Source: Pyropia yezoensis (Eukaryota; Rhodophyta; Bangiophyceae; Bangiales; Bangiaceae). From it: DNA of 64,000 nucleotides. The DNA lies in assembly GCA_009829735.1 (NCBI GenBank), contig CM020619.1:30344063-30408062 (forward strand), in the 5' to 3' direction. Every line of letters starts with the position of its first letter. The stretch's first letter is position 1. The position numbers and the translations under genes were made by a program. This document shows positions 19,301 to 32,100 of this stretch, piece after piece. The notes beneath the pieces are model-generated. The model ran no database searches, was not told where the DNA came from, and saw nothing but the letters and a program-made list of their open reading frames with translations.

Positions 19301-21997
19301 CCGACGGCCGCGGCTGGCGGGGCGGACGCCCAGATCGGGGGGGTGACCGCCGATGCGGCCACGCCGGACGACCCCCCCGCCACCGCATCCTCGACGGCGG
19401 CCGCGGCGGCCTCACCGGCAGCGGCTGGCACCCCCCCCAACGTTAGCGACGAGCGTCGCCATGAGTGACGCTCGCGGGGGGGGGGGGGGAGAGGCGGCCG
19501 GTGACCCGCAGGGGGGGGGCAGGCCGGCGCTGGGAGTGCCACCCACAGGTGGGGGGGCACAGGGGGCTCCACCCACTGGGGTGGGGGCCCCCCCTGGGGA
19601 AGGCGGGGGGGGCCACGACGCGGTGCGGGGAGCGGCTGGCCACCACTACGGTCTGTCCGGTGGCGGGCTGCGTGGAGAGGCTGGAGTGGGGGTGACGTCG
19701 CAGGGGGGCATGGTCCACCTGCGACGCGCACACCTCCTCTCCGAGGTGCCGGCTGAGGTGGTTGCCGCGCTGCGGCTCAAGGCGTGCCGCTACTGTGGGC
19801 ACGCCTGGGAGGCGGAGAGGCGCATGGGGGCCAAGTCCCCCCTCTCTGCCCACGAGCCGCAGTGCCGGCTCAACCCCAAGCAGGTGCGCCACCGCTGGGC
19901 GGCGGCGGCGGCAGCTGGAGGCGGCGCGACGGACGCCAGCGGGGCGGGCAGCGCAGCGGAAACGGGACGGCGACGGACGCGGCGGTGCTCTACCTCTTCG
20001 ACAAGGACCACGCTGAGTGGCGGCGACGACTTTCTACCTTCCTGACCTTTGTGGCGCCCCCCGGCGCGGACTGGGCTCCGCTCGTGGCGTCCGGGGCGCG
20101 CACGGTGGCGCACGTGCCGCACGTGCTGCTGGCGTCGTGGCGCCGGCTGGGAGCGGCGGCACTGGACTGGGCGCGGGTGAGCCGCGGCAGCAGCACGCCT
20201 GGCTATGGCTGCTGGTGCTGCCGTCCCTCCTGCTCCACGTTCCCACCGCTGACCCCAAGCGGCGACACACTCCGCTGTCGCGCTTGGCTCGCGCGGCGGC
20301 GGTGCTGGATGGCGACTTTGCGGCGGCCCTGGCGGACCGCGACGCGGGGATCTGGCGGCCGCCCCCCTCTGGACAGGTGGGCACGGCCATTGGCACGGGG
20401 GCACCCAACGCGGGCCGGGGCGGCCGTCGCGCACGCGGCGCCGACGCAGGGGCCACACGACGGCCGACGGCGGCGCAGCGGCGGGCGCTGCGGCTAGTAG
20501 TGGCCGGGCGCCTCAGCGCCGCCGCCCGCGCCCTGACCGGCGATCCGCCGGCCCTGCGCACGCTGGAGGTCTGGCTGAAGGCACTGCGGCTGTTTCCCCG
20601 CGCCGGGCCCGGCCAGGCGACGCCCGCCTCGGTTGAGGCGGAATTTGCTGCGTCCCTTGCCCGGCAGCCGAGTTCGGCGGCCGGGCCACGACACGCCGCC
20701 ACGTCAGCCGGGAGGCGGTCACGCTGGCCATCCGGTCGGCGCCGCGGCGGTCGGCGCCCGGCCCCTCAGGGCTCCGGATGGAGCACCTGTGGGCGCTGGG
20801 TGACGCGGGCCGCGACGCCCTGGTCGGCGTGGTCTCCCTCATGGTGGGTGAGACGTCGGTCACGTGGGTGCCCGACGCCGCCAAGCGTGCCCTCGCCGGC
20901 GCCGACCTCTTGCTGCTGCGCAAGCCCGGCGGCGAAGACGCCGACGGGCTGCCCAAGCTGCGGCCCATCGGCATGCCGGAGGTGTTGCGCAAGCTGGCAG
21001 CGTCGGCGCTGGCGGGGACGGTGCGATCGGCGGCGGCGGAGCTGCTGGGGCCGCTCCAGCTGGGGGTGGGGGTGCCCAACGCGTGCGAGCGGGTCATCCA
21101 CGCGTTAGAGGCCCACCTTGGGAGCAACCCCGACCACGCGGTGGCGCAGCTAGACTTCAGGAACGCCTTCAACAACGTGGCTCGTGCCGCAGCGAAGGCG
21201 TTCCTGAGCCGAGGCCTCCCGTCGTCAACCACTACATGGAGTGGGTGTACGGCGGGGAGGGGCCACGCGTGTACGGCTGGGAGGACCCCGAGGGGGTCAA
21301 CCACCAGCGGCTGTGGCTGACGGCCGAGCGGGGCGCCCAACAGGGCGACCCGCTCGGCCCCCTCTTGCATGCGGCGGCGCTGGCGCTCGTGCTGGACAGG
21401 GTCCGCGCAGCGTACCCCCACCTTTTTCTGGCCGCGTTCCACGACGACGTGGTTGCAGCGGGCCCCCCCGACACGCTGGCCCGCCTGGTGGCCGACGCCG
21501 GCGAGTGGGGCGCCGGCATTGACGCCGAGCTGGCGCCTCACAAGTGTGTGGGATGGTCCCCGCTGGGGCGCCTGCGCCGCCTGGGTGGGTTGGCGCGTGG
21601 AGCACCGAGGGGCTGTTGCAGTTCTCCGTCCCCCTCGGCTCGCACGCGTACGTCACCGACGCGGTGGACAAGCTGGCGGACGAGAGAGAGAGCTGACGGA
21701 CGCCATCGTGGCGCTCCGCCCACCGCCCTCCAGGCGCAGCTGCTGCTGCTGCGGCTGACGGCTGGCCCCCGCTCCAACTTTTGGATGCGGGGGCTGCCGC
21801 TCGTGGCTGGCGCGCGGCTTGCGGCGTCGGTAGACCGCGACGCGCGCCGCGCGCTGGTCGCGCTGCTGTGCGACGCCCGTGACGCGGAGGCGACGCGGGA
21901 GGTGCTGTGCGCGCGGGCGCCCTGCCGGTCTCCATGGGGGGCCTTGGGGTGGGGGGGCTCGCGCGGGTGCTGCCCGCTGCCGCACTGGCCTCATGGG
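16323..21997 (+). mobile_element. LINE copy 2a, 3' part lost in the gap
   Basis: Same unit as copy 1 from the 5' UTR through ORF1 (16411-19468, with one frame change at the homopolymers near 16850-16890) and into ORF2. ORF2 is open only in pieces because, from about 19480 on, single-base homopolymer changes are frequent (for example near 19502, 19531, 19627, 19690, 19952, 20178 and 20663). This looks like low-quality consensus near a contig end, not real decay. It stops at the gap at a point equal to copy 1 base 14356. It shares GTG (Val) at 21902 with copy 1, where copies 2b, 3 and 4 have GCG. Confidence 0.8.
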
Positions 21998-22497
21998 NNN
22001 NNNNNNNNNNNNNNNNNNNNNNNNNNNNNNNNNNNNNNNNNNNNNNNNNNNNNNNNNNNNNNNNNNNNNNNNNNNNNNNNNNNNNNNNNNNNNNNNNNNN
22101 NNNNNNNNNNNNNNNNNNNNNNNNNNNNNNNNNNNNNNNNNNNNNNNNNNNNNNNNNNNNNNNNNNNNNNNNNNNNNNNNNNNNNNNNNNNNNNNNNNNN
22201 NNNNNNNNNNNNNNNNNNNNNNNNNNNNNNNNNNNNNNNNNNNNNNNNNNNNNNNNNNNNNNNNNNNNNNNNNNNNNNNNNNNNNNNNNNNNNNNNNNNN
22301 NNNNNNNNNNNNNNNNNNNNNNNNNNNNNNNNNNNNNNNNNNNNNNNNNNNNNNNNNNNNNNNNNNNNNNNNNNNNNNNNNNNNNNNNNNNNNNNNNNNN
22401 NNNNNNNNNNNNNNNNNNNNNNNNNNNNNNNNNNNNNNNNNNNNNNNNNNNNNNNNNNNNNNNNNNNNNNNNNNNNNNNNNNNNNNNNNNNNNNNNN
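21998..22497. other. Assembly gap, 500 N
   Basis: Exactly 500 N, a placeholder size used by scaffolding software, so the true length is unknown. Left flank ends at element position equal to copy 1 base 14356; right flank starts at the position equal to 12786. The element is therefore rewound by 1,571 bp across the gap. Confidence 0.95.
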
Positions 22498-25400
22498 ACG
22501 CGGCGCCGACGCAGGGGCCACACGACGGCCGACGGCGGCGCAGCGGCGGGCGCTGCGGCTAGTAGTGGCCGGGCGCCTCAGCGCCGCCGCCCGCGCCCTG
22601 ACCGGCGATCCGCCGGCCCTGCGCACGCTGGAGGTCTGGCTGAAGGCACTGCGGCTGTTTCCCCGCGCCGGGCCCGGCCAGGCGACGCCCGCCTCGGTTG
22701 AGGCGGAATTTGCTGCGTCCCTTGCCCGGGCAGCCGAGTTCGGCGGCCGGGCCACGACACGCGCCGCCACGTCAGCCGGGAGGCGGTCACGCTGGCCATC
22801 CGGTCGGCGCCGCGGCGGTCGGCGCCCGGCCCCTCAGGGCTCCGGATGGAGCACCTGTGGGCGCTGGGTGACGCGGGCCGCGACGCCCTGGTCGGCGTGG
22901 TCTCCCTCATGGTGGGTGAGACGTCGGTCACGTGGGTGCCCGACGCCGCCAAGCGTGCCCTCGCCGGCGCCGACCTCTTGCTGCTGCGCAAGCCCGGCGG
23001 CGAAGACGCCGACGGGCTGCCCAAGCTGCGGCCCATCGGCATGCCGGAGGTGTTGCGCAAGCTGGCAGCGTCGGCGCTGGCGGGACGGTGCGATCGGCGC
23101 GGCGGAGCTGCTGGGGCCGCTCCAGCTGGGGGTGGGGGTGCCCAACGCGTGCGAGCGGGTCATCCACGCGTTAGAGGCCCACCTTGGGAGCAACCCCGAC
23201 CACGCGGTGGCGCAGCTAGACTTCAGGAACGCCTTCAACAACGTGGCTCGTGCCGCAGCGAAGGCGTTCCTGAGCCGAGGCCTCCCGTCGTCAACCACTA
23301 ACATGGAGTGGGTGTACGGCGGGAGGGGCCACGCGTGTACGGCTGGGAGGACCCCGAGGGGGTCAACCACCAGCGGCTGTGGCTGACGGCCGAGCGGGGC
23401 GCCCAACAGGGCGACCCGCTCGGCCCCTCTTGCATGCGGCGGCGCTGGCGCTCGTGCTGGACAGGGTCCGCGCAGCGTACCCCCACCTTTTTCTGGCCGC
23501 GTTTCCACGACGACGTGGTTGCAGCGGGCCCCCCCCGACACGCTGGCCCGCCTGGTGGCCGACGCCGGCGAGTGGGGCGCCGGCATTGACGCCGAGCTGG
23601 CGCCTCACAAGTGTGTGGGATGGTCCCCCGCTGGGGCGCCTGCGCCGCCTGGGTGGGTTGGCGCGTGGAGCACCGAGGGGCTGTTGCAGTTCTCCGTCCC
23701 CCTCGGCTCGCACGCGTACGTCACCGACGCGGTGGACAAGCTGGCGGACGAGATGAGAGAGCTGACGGACGCCCATCGTGGCGCTCCCGCCCACCGCCCT
23801 CCAGGCGCAGCTGCTGCTGCTGCGGCTGACGGCTGGCCCCCGCTCCAACTTTTGGATGCGGGGGCTGCCGCTCGTGGCTGGCGCGCGGCTTGCGGCGTCG
23901 GTAGACCGCGACGCGCGCCGCGCGCTGGTCGCGCTGCTGTGCGACGCCCGTGACGCGGAGGCGACGCGGGAGGCGCTGTGCGCGCGGGCGGCCCTGCCGG
24001 TCTCCATGGGGGGCCTTGGGGTGGGGGGGCTCGCGCGGGTGCTGCCCGCTGCCGCACTGGCCTCATGGGTCAGCGCGCTGCGGGAGGGCCGCCTGGACTT
24101 CCAGGCCCTGGCCGCAATATTTGTGGCCTTGGGCGGCGTGCCGCCCCCGGCCGCTGCTGAGGCTGACGCGCCACGCCTGGCGCCGGCTGCCGGCACGCCC
24201 GCCGCGCCCCCCCCGGCGCCCAGCGCAGCGCCGCCTGCCGCGGCCACGCCGCCGCTGGCGCGGGGTCCTCAAGCGGGGCCACCCTGGCAGTTGCGGCGGG
24301 GGGAGCCCGCGACGTGGCGGCGGGTCTTGTGACGCGGGTCGCAGCCCCCCGCTCCCCACCTCCCACCGGCGTCGAATTTCGGCCGGTGCTGGGGGGGCGC
24401 ACTGGCCGCCGCCGCCGCGGGGCCGCACGCGCCCAGAGCTTCCCCGCTGGCACTGCCGCGTGCCGTGCAACAGACGCGGGGCTTGCCGCTGGCGGGAGGC
24501 CACAGCTGCCACAGCCGTCACCGCCGCCGTCGAGGCTGCCGCCGCCGCTGACAGCGACCTGCGCTCCTGTGGGGCGGCCCAGAGGAGTGGGACGGGGTCG
24601 GGGGAGGCAGCCGCGGCTCTTTCTCTGGCGGGGGCGCGACGGGGAGTGGGTGGAGGAGGAGCAGCCCCCCCTCGTCGACGACGACGACGATTGCGAGCCG
24701 CCGCCGACGCCCCCCCCCCCCCCCCCCCAGCCGCTTTCTCTGCCGCCTTCCGGCGCGCAGGAGCTGGTGCGGGACCTGGTGGGGCTCCTGGACGCGCACA
24801 AGGCTCACGCGGTTGCCCCTGAGCAGGGGACCTGTGGCGGACGCCGCCTGCTGGGGGCGGGGGAGCGGGGGGGGCGCCGAGCGGGCGAGCACCCGTCGGC
24901 GAGCTGCCGCCTGCCGGGGGGAAGAGGAGTGTGGCTTCGGTGCGATCACCGACGACACGGGCCGATGGCCTAAATGGCCCGACGCCCACACTCCTCCTTC
25001 ACCTGGAAGGCGCTGCTTGCCGGGGAGGTGCCTGCCTCGCAGCGGGACCTCTCTCGCCCCGCCCAAGCTGCGGCGCGGGCCCGCCTGTGGGCGGAGCTGC
25101 CGGTCAGCGGTCGGGCGGGCCTGGCGGCGTGTCAGGGGCACGGCGCCGGCCTCTGGCTGTCGGCACTGCCGACGCCCGGTCCCTTTGGGACTGCCATTCC
25201 GGAGGCCGCCATGCGCGTGGCGGTGCGGATGTGGCTGGGCGTGAGCCCCCGGTCGGTGCCGCCCCCGCAGCGATGCCGCTGCGGGGCGGATGCGGATGCG
25301 GCCGGGCGCCCACTTTCTGGAGCCCTGCTCTGAGCAGGAGGGACGCACCGGCCGCATCCACAACCGCATCACCTACCTGGTGGTGGCGGCGCTGCGGCGG

Positions 25401-25994
25401 GCGCCAGCGTGGGCAGAGGCGCGGGCAGAGGTGGGGCTGGATGGGGCCCGCGCCTCTCTCCGCCCCGACCTCCGCGCCGTCGAGGCGGCGACGGGGGTGG
25501 TGACGTGGGGGGACGTCTCGGTAGCGTCCCCCTTTGCGGCGCGGGTGCAGCCACGGGCGGTGGCGACACCCATGGTGCCGGTGGCCGCGGTGGCCCGGGA
25601 GGCAGACAAGGTTCACCATTATGGTGCCTCTCTGCCCTCCGGCCCGCCGCGGCACGAGTTTACTCCCCTCGTGTGGGAGCAGTTTGGCCGCGTTGGGCCC
25701 GCCACGGCGCGATGGCTCAAGGAGGCGCTGGCAGGCCCAGGCCTGGCGGCGCTGCGGACGGGGCTGCGGACGGACGTGTCCGTCGCCTTGTGGCGCTCGC
25801 ACGCGCGGGCGGTGGCCGACGGCTACGCCCGCTGCTTTGCGGTGGACGACCCGGCCGCTGTGCTGGGTAGGGACTTGGGCTGGGAGGGGGAGGGGGGGAC
25901 CGGGTCGAGAGTTTGTTTGGGAGATTAGGGGCCTTTGCGGCCCCTACTTTCATCGGTCAGGAGGAGTTTATCCTTATCGATTACCCTGAATAAA
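22498..25994 (+). mobile_element. LINE copy 2b, 5' part lost in the gap
   Basis: Holds the second half of ORF2, the endonuclease frame and the 3' UTR, ending in AATAAA at a U6 3' half. Homopolymer-type indels are dense from the gap to about 25320 (for example the G-run at 23083 and the C-run at 25310), then stop. Its C tract (24710-24728) is 19 long, and here the reverse transcriptase frame runs straight into the endonuclease frame (...PPPPPPQPLSLPPSGAQEL). Variant sites (GCG at 23973) ally it with copy 3 and not with copy 2a. Confidence 0.8.
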
Positions 25995-26037
25995 CAGAGA
26001 TGACACACGTACAATCCGAAGAGTACCACTTTTTTTT
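25995..26037 (+). repeat. U6 3' half at the copy 2b / copy 3 junction
   Basis: The same 43 bases as 8632-8674 of U6, including T8, between the LINE 3' end and the next 5' UTR. Confidence 0.9.
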
Positions 26038-26125
26038 GGTATTTTTTTGGTGTGTTGAGCTACGGAGTGGTGGGGGGGGGGTGTGACTCACCCCCCCATC
26101 GCTTTTGTTTGCGTGGGGAAGCGGT

Positions 26126-29100
26126 ATGGGGGCGGATCGGGCGGTTTTGGTCGCTGTCTTGGCGGCGGTGGAGGCGGTCATCGCGGCGGCGACGGCCAAG
26201 TCGACGGCGACGGAGCGGAAAGCGCTGACAGTGGCTGTCATTTCGGCCTTGTCGGCCAACCACGGGCCGTGTACCGGCAGCGACGGGGGTGTTGGTGGTC
26301 CTCGTCGGCGGGCGGGAACGCGTTTGGCGGGGGGGTGGGGTCTTTCCCCTCCTCGCCGGCATCGGGCGGGGGTGGGCCCACCCCTACTCCTCTGTCCCCC
26401 GCGGCAGGTGCAGCGGCGGCGGGCAACGTGACGGCGGACGCGGTGGCGGCGGCAGCGAGCGGCACGGCGGCGGCCTCGGCGGCGGCCGAGGGCGCGGCGC
26501 CCTCCTCGGCGGCCGCAGCAAGCGGTGGGGCGTGCTCGGCGGGTGCCCCGGGCGCATCGCCCCCCCTCGGGGGGGCAGAGGCTCCCCCTGCGGTGGAGGG
26601 GGGGTAAACGCTCGGGTTACCTGGGCTGAGGCGGTCCGCCGCAGCGGCAGCCTGCGGGCGGCCGCCGAGGCAACGGTCCCGGCTGGGGGGGCAGCCGGCG
26701 GGGCGGGCCCGGCCCGCGGTGCGGCGTCGGCCGCCGCGCCAAAGACGTCGGCCGAGCGCGCGGCGGCGGCGGCCGCCGCGCTCACGCGTGTGGCCGGCCG
26801 GCGCGGGACGGTCGCCCCGTTGGCGACCGTCTACGTGGCCGGCGTGTCGCGTGACGCGCGCGCCCACCGCCTACGCTCCCTCCTGGTGGACCTGACAGGA
26901 GTGGACGCGCATGCGGTGGTGGACGTGGACCGCTTTGGCGCCACCACCGCGGTGACGCTGGTCACGGACGCTACCGAGGCGTTTTGCGCGGCGGTGCGGG
27001 GCGGCCCAGCGGCCAAGGTGCTGACCCTGCTGCCGGCCGCCGACCCGTGGTCGGCGTCGCTCCTGGGCGCGCGCCGCCGTTCCCAGCTGTCGTGTGAGGC
27101 GGCGGCGGCCACAGCGGAGGATCTTTGCCGCCGCCGCCTCGAGGCCAAGCTCGGCCAGCTGGGCACGCGGGCTGGTATGCCGCCCCACGTGCGCGCGTCG
27201 CTGCGAGCGCACGTGGAGGCGGCGCTGGCCGCGCGCCCGGCGAGCGGGAAGCCGCGGGACGGCGCTGGCGGCGTGGGCGCGGGCGCGGGGCGTGCGGCGA
27301 GGTCGGCCGCGAGCGCCGGTGGTGGCGGATCGGCCACCGCTGGTGCACGCGTGGGCCCCGCGGCGCCCGCTGACGAGAGCGGAGACAGTGTTGCTAGTGT
27401 TGCCGCCGACGCTTCGGTGTCCGGCGGCGGATCCGCTGGTGTGGAGGGCACTGGGGGTGTCGCAGCGGCGGCGGCGGCAGCCGCCGCTGAAAAGGGGGCG
27501 AAGCGGCCGAGGCGACCGCCGCCGCACTCGAGAGTGGCGGGGGTGCGGCTGCCGTGGCGGCCGCTGGCGAGCCGGCCGGCGGCGGATCGGCCGGCAGAAG
27601 GTCCGCTGGGTGCGCAGCGGCACCCAGTGGTGGGCCACCGACCACCGCCCCCGCGGGTAAGACCGCGCGGCGGGCCCGAAAGGGCCGACGGGGCCGTGAC
27701 GGGGCAGACGGCGGCGGTGGTGGCGGTTTGGAGGTGGCTGGCGGGGCCGTGGGCGGTGGCGACGACGCCGCGGGGAGTGCGGCCAACACGCCTGAGGGCG
27801 GGCGGGGGGCCATGGCCTCGTGCACGGACGGCCGTGCCGCCATGGCGTCTGCCCCCGGCGGCCACGCCGATAGGGACGCCCCCATGGACGTGGACGACGG
27901 GGGCGGATCGACTGACGGCCGGCCGGCCGTTGACGCAGTTGGTGGCGTTTCGGCTGGCGGCGGTTCTGGCCCGGCCTGTGCGACGGTCATCGAGACTGTG
28001 GCCGTGACCGGCCGGACGGCCAGCACGTCTGAGCGTGGGCCGTCGCGCGACCCCGCCACCGGGGGGGGGAGTGACGCGGCAGTGGGCAGCCGCGCGGCGA
28101 CTGCGTCTGCCCCCGCCGTCCCAGGCGGCGGCGGTTACGGTGGTGGACCTGCGCGGGTGGGTGCCACGGGCGGGACGGCGGACGCGGCGGTTGGCGGACG
28201 TGCCACCGCCACGGCAGGCCCCGGCAAGCCACGCCAGGGGGAACACCCCAGGGGTGACGGCGCCAATTTGGCGACCGTGGACCCCGTGCCGCCGCCGCCC
28301 GACCCGCCGCTAAATACTACGGCGGGGATGGAGGGGGTGGTGATGGCGGGGGAAAGGGATTTTGCACCCCCTCTCGGGACGGCCGCGGTGCCGTCAATCT
28401 CAACGGCCGACGCCACCGCCGCCGCGCCGCCCGACACAGCCACACCACGCCGTCCGCTTGCAGCGGAGAGTTTCGGCTGGCCGCGCCGGGCCGCAGCGCC
28501 CGCGCAGCCGCTGGCTGCCTCCACGCCGACGGATGCCAGCGCCCCCCCAGCGACAGGCGCAGCTGCAGCCGCCATGGCCCCTGCCGCACGGCGGCCGCCG
28601 GCGCCCACCGATGCCCCGACGGCGTCCTCAGCCTCGGCGGCCTCAGCCGAGGGGGCGTGCATGCCGCCCCCCCCGGCGCCGATCCCCCCGACCCTGGCCG
28701 CGGCCACGGCGCTGGCGGCGGCGGTGCGTGTCCCCGGCCTGCCCCCACGAGCTGCCGTCAAGGCGACCCGCCGCAAGCGGGTGCGGGGCACGGCCACCGC
28801 CGACGGCGCAGCAGCCGCCGACGCTACCACGCGCCGCACCGCTGGCACTGCGCCGGGCGTGGCGCCGGCGAGGGCGATCGCCAAGGTGCGATCCCGCGCC
28901 GCCGCCCCGGCGACTCCACGCTTCCACCCGCCCCCTGCAGCGGGGGACACGGACGTCCCCACCACGCCAGCCAATGAGCTGGCGCGGGCGGCCGTCCTCC
29001 CGACGTCGGCGTGGCCGACGGCCGCGGCTGGCGGGGCGGACGCCCAGATCGGGGGGGTGACCGCCGATGCGGCCACGCCGGACGACCCCCCCGCCACCGC

Positions 29101-29182
29101 ATCCTCGACGGCGGCCGCGGCGGCCTCACCGGCAGCGGCTGGCACCCCCCCCAACGTTAGCGACGAGCGTCGCCATGAGTGA
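26126..29182 (+). CDS. LINE copy 3 ORF1, two frame changes
   Basis: Begins at the MGADRAV ATG and ends at the TGA at 29180. Same Ala/Gly-rich protein with RRM-like segment as in copy 1. The frame changes at the C/G runs near 26560-26610 and at a G-run near 27495 that is one base shorter than in copies 1 and 2a. All changes are in homopolymers. Confidence 0.6.
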
Positions 29183-32100
29183 CGCTCGCGGGGGGGGGGG
29201 GGGAGAGGCGGCCGGTGACCCCGCAGGGGGGGGGCAGGCCGGCGCTGGAGTGCCACCCACAGGTGGGGGGGCACAGGGGGCTCCACCCACTGGGGTGGGG
29301 GCCCCCCCTGGGGAAGGCGGGGGGGGCCACGACGCGGTGCGGGAGCGGCTGGCCACCACTACGGTCTGTCCGGTGGCGGGCTGCGTGGAGAGGCTGGAGT
29401 GGGGGGTGACGTCGCAGGGGGGCATGGTCCACCTGCGACGCGCACACCTCCTCTCCGAGGTGCCGGCTGAGGTGGTTGCCGCGCTGCGGCTCAAGGCGTG
29501 CCGCTACTGTGGGCACGCCTGGGAGGCGGAGAGGCGCATGGGGGCCAAGTCCCCCCTCTCTGCCCACGAGCCGCAGTGCCGGCTCAACCCCAAGCAGGTG
29601 CGCCACCGCTGGGCGGCGGCGGCGGCAGCTGGAGGCGGCGCGACGGACGCCAGCGGGGCGGGCAGCGGCAGCGGAAACGGGACGGCGACGGACGCGGCGG
29701 TGCTCTACCTCTTCGACAAGGACCACGCTGAGTGGCGGCGACGACTTTCTACCTTCCTGACCTTTGTGGCGCCCCCCGGCGCGGACTGGGCTCCGCTCGT
29801 GGCGTCCGGGGCGCGCACGGTGGCGCACGTGCCGCACGTGCTGCTGGCGTCGTGGCGCCGGCTGGGAGCGGCGGCACTGGACTGGGCGCGGGTGGAGCCG
29901 CGGCAGCAGCACGCCTGGCTATGGCTGCTGGTGCTGCCGTCCCTCCTGCTCCACGTTCCCACCGCTGACCCCAAGCGGCGACACACTCCGCTGTCGCGCT
30001 TGGCTCGCGCGGCGGCGGTGCTGGATGGCGACTTTGCGGCGGCCCTGGCGGACCGCGACGCGGGGATCTGGCGGCCGCCCCCCTCTGGACAGGTGGGCAC
30101 GGCCATTGGCACGGGGGCACCCAACGCGGGCCGGGGCGGCCGTCGCGCACGCGGCGCCGACGCAGGGGCCACACGACGGCCGACGGCGGCGCAGCGGCGG
30201 GCGCTGCGGCTAGTAGTGGCCGGGCGCCTCAGCGCCGCCGCCCGCGCCCTGACCGGCGATCCGCCGGCCCTGCGCACGCTGGAGGTCTGGCTGAAGGCAC
30301 TGCGGCTGTTTCCCCGCGCCGGGCCCGGCCAGGCGACGCCCGCCTCGGTTGAGGCGGAATTTGCTGCGTCCCTTGCCCGGGCAGCCGAGTTCGGCGGCCG
30401 GGCCACGACACGCCGCCACGTCAGCCGGGAGGCGGTCACGCTGGCCATCCGGTCGGCGCCGCGGCGGTCGGCGCCCGGCCCCTCAGGGCTCCGGATGGAG
30501 CACCTGTGGGCGCTGGGTGACGCGGGCCGCGACGCCCTGGTCGGCGTGGTCTCCCTCATGGTGGGTGAGACGTCGGTCACGTGGGTGCCCGACGCCGCCA
30601 AGCGTGCCCTCGCCGGCGCCGACCTCTTGCTGCTGCGCAAGCCCGGCGGCGAAGACGCCGACGGGCTGCCCAAGCTGCGGCCCATCGGCATGCCGGAGGT
30701 GTTGCGCAAGCTGGCAGCGTCGGCGCTGGCGGGGACGGTGCGATCGGCGGCGGCGGAGCTGCTGGGGCCGCTCCAGCTGGGGGTGGGGGTGCCCAACGCG
30801 TGCGAGCGGGTCATCCACGCGTTAGAGGCCCACCTTGGGAGCAACCCCGACCACGCGGTGGCGCAGCTAGACTTCAGGAACGCCTTCAACAACGTGGCTC
30901 GTGCCGCAGCGAAGGCGTTCCTGAGCCGAGGCCTCCCCGTCGTCAACCACTACATGGAGTGGGTGTACGGCGGGGAGGGGCCACGCGTGTACGGCTGGGA
31001 GGACCCCGAGGGGGTCAACCACCAGCGGCTGTGGCTGACGGCCGAGCGGGGCGCCCAACAGGGCGACCCGCTCGGCCCCCTCTTGCATGCGGCGGCGCTG
31101 GCGCTCGTGCTGGACAGGGTCCGCGCAGCGTACCCCCACCTTTTTCTGGCCGCGTTCCACGACGACGTGGTTGCAGCGGGCCCCCCCGACACGCTGGCCC
31201 GCCTGGTGGCCGACGCCGGCGAGTGGGGCGCCGGCATTGACGCCGAGCTGGCGCCTCACAAGTGTGTGGGATGGTCCCCCGCTGGGGCGCCTGCGCCGCC
31301 TGGGTGGGTTGGCGCGTGGAGCACCGAGGGGCTGTTGCAGTTCTCCGTCCCCCTCGGCTCGCACGCGTACGTCACCGACGCGGTGGACAAGCTGGCGGAC
31401 GAGATGAGAGAGCTGACGGACGCCATCGTGGCGCTCCCGCCCACCGCCCTCCAGGCGCAGCTGCTGCTGCTGCGGCTGACGGCTGGCCCCCGCTCCAACT
31501 TTTGGATGCGGGGGCTGCCGCTCGTGGCTGGCGCGCGGCTTGCGGCGTCGGTAGACCGCGACGCGCGCCGCGCGCTGGTCGCGCTGCTGTGCGACGCCCG
31601 TGACGCGGAGGCGACGCGGGAGGCGCTGTGCGCGCGGGCGGCCCTGCCGGTCTCCATGGGGGGCCTTGGGGTGGGGGGGCTCGCGCGGGTGCTGCCCGCT
31701 GCCGCACCGGCCTCATGGGTCAGCGCGCTGCGGGAGGGCCGCCTGGACTTCCAGGCCCTGGCCGCAATATTTGTGGCCTTGGGCGGCGTGCCGCCCCCGG
31801 CCGCTGCTGAGGCTGACGCGCCACGCCTGGCGCCGGCTGCCGGCACGCCGGCCGCGCCCCCCCCGGCGCCCAGCGCAGCGCCGCCTGCCGCGGCCACGCC
31901 GCCGCTGGCGCGGGGTCCTCAAGCGGGGGCCACCCTGGCAGTTGCGGCGGGGGGAGCCCGCGACGTGGCGGCGGGTCTTGTGACGCGGGTCGCAGCCCCC
32001 CGCTCCCCACCTCCCACCGGCGTCGAATTTCGGCCGGTGCTGGGGGGGCGCACTGGCCGCCGCCGCCGCGGGGCCGCACGCGCCCAGAGCTTCCCCGCTG

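Noticed and set aside
21998-22497. True partial tandem duplication of the LINE around the gap
   Set aside because: The duplicated segment is separated by a placeholder gap and its two halves match different neighbours, so a missing stretch of array explains it better.
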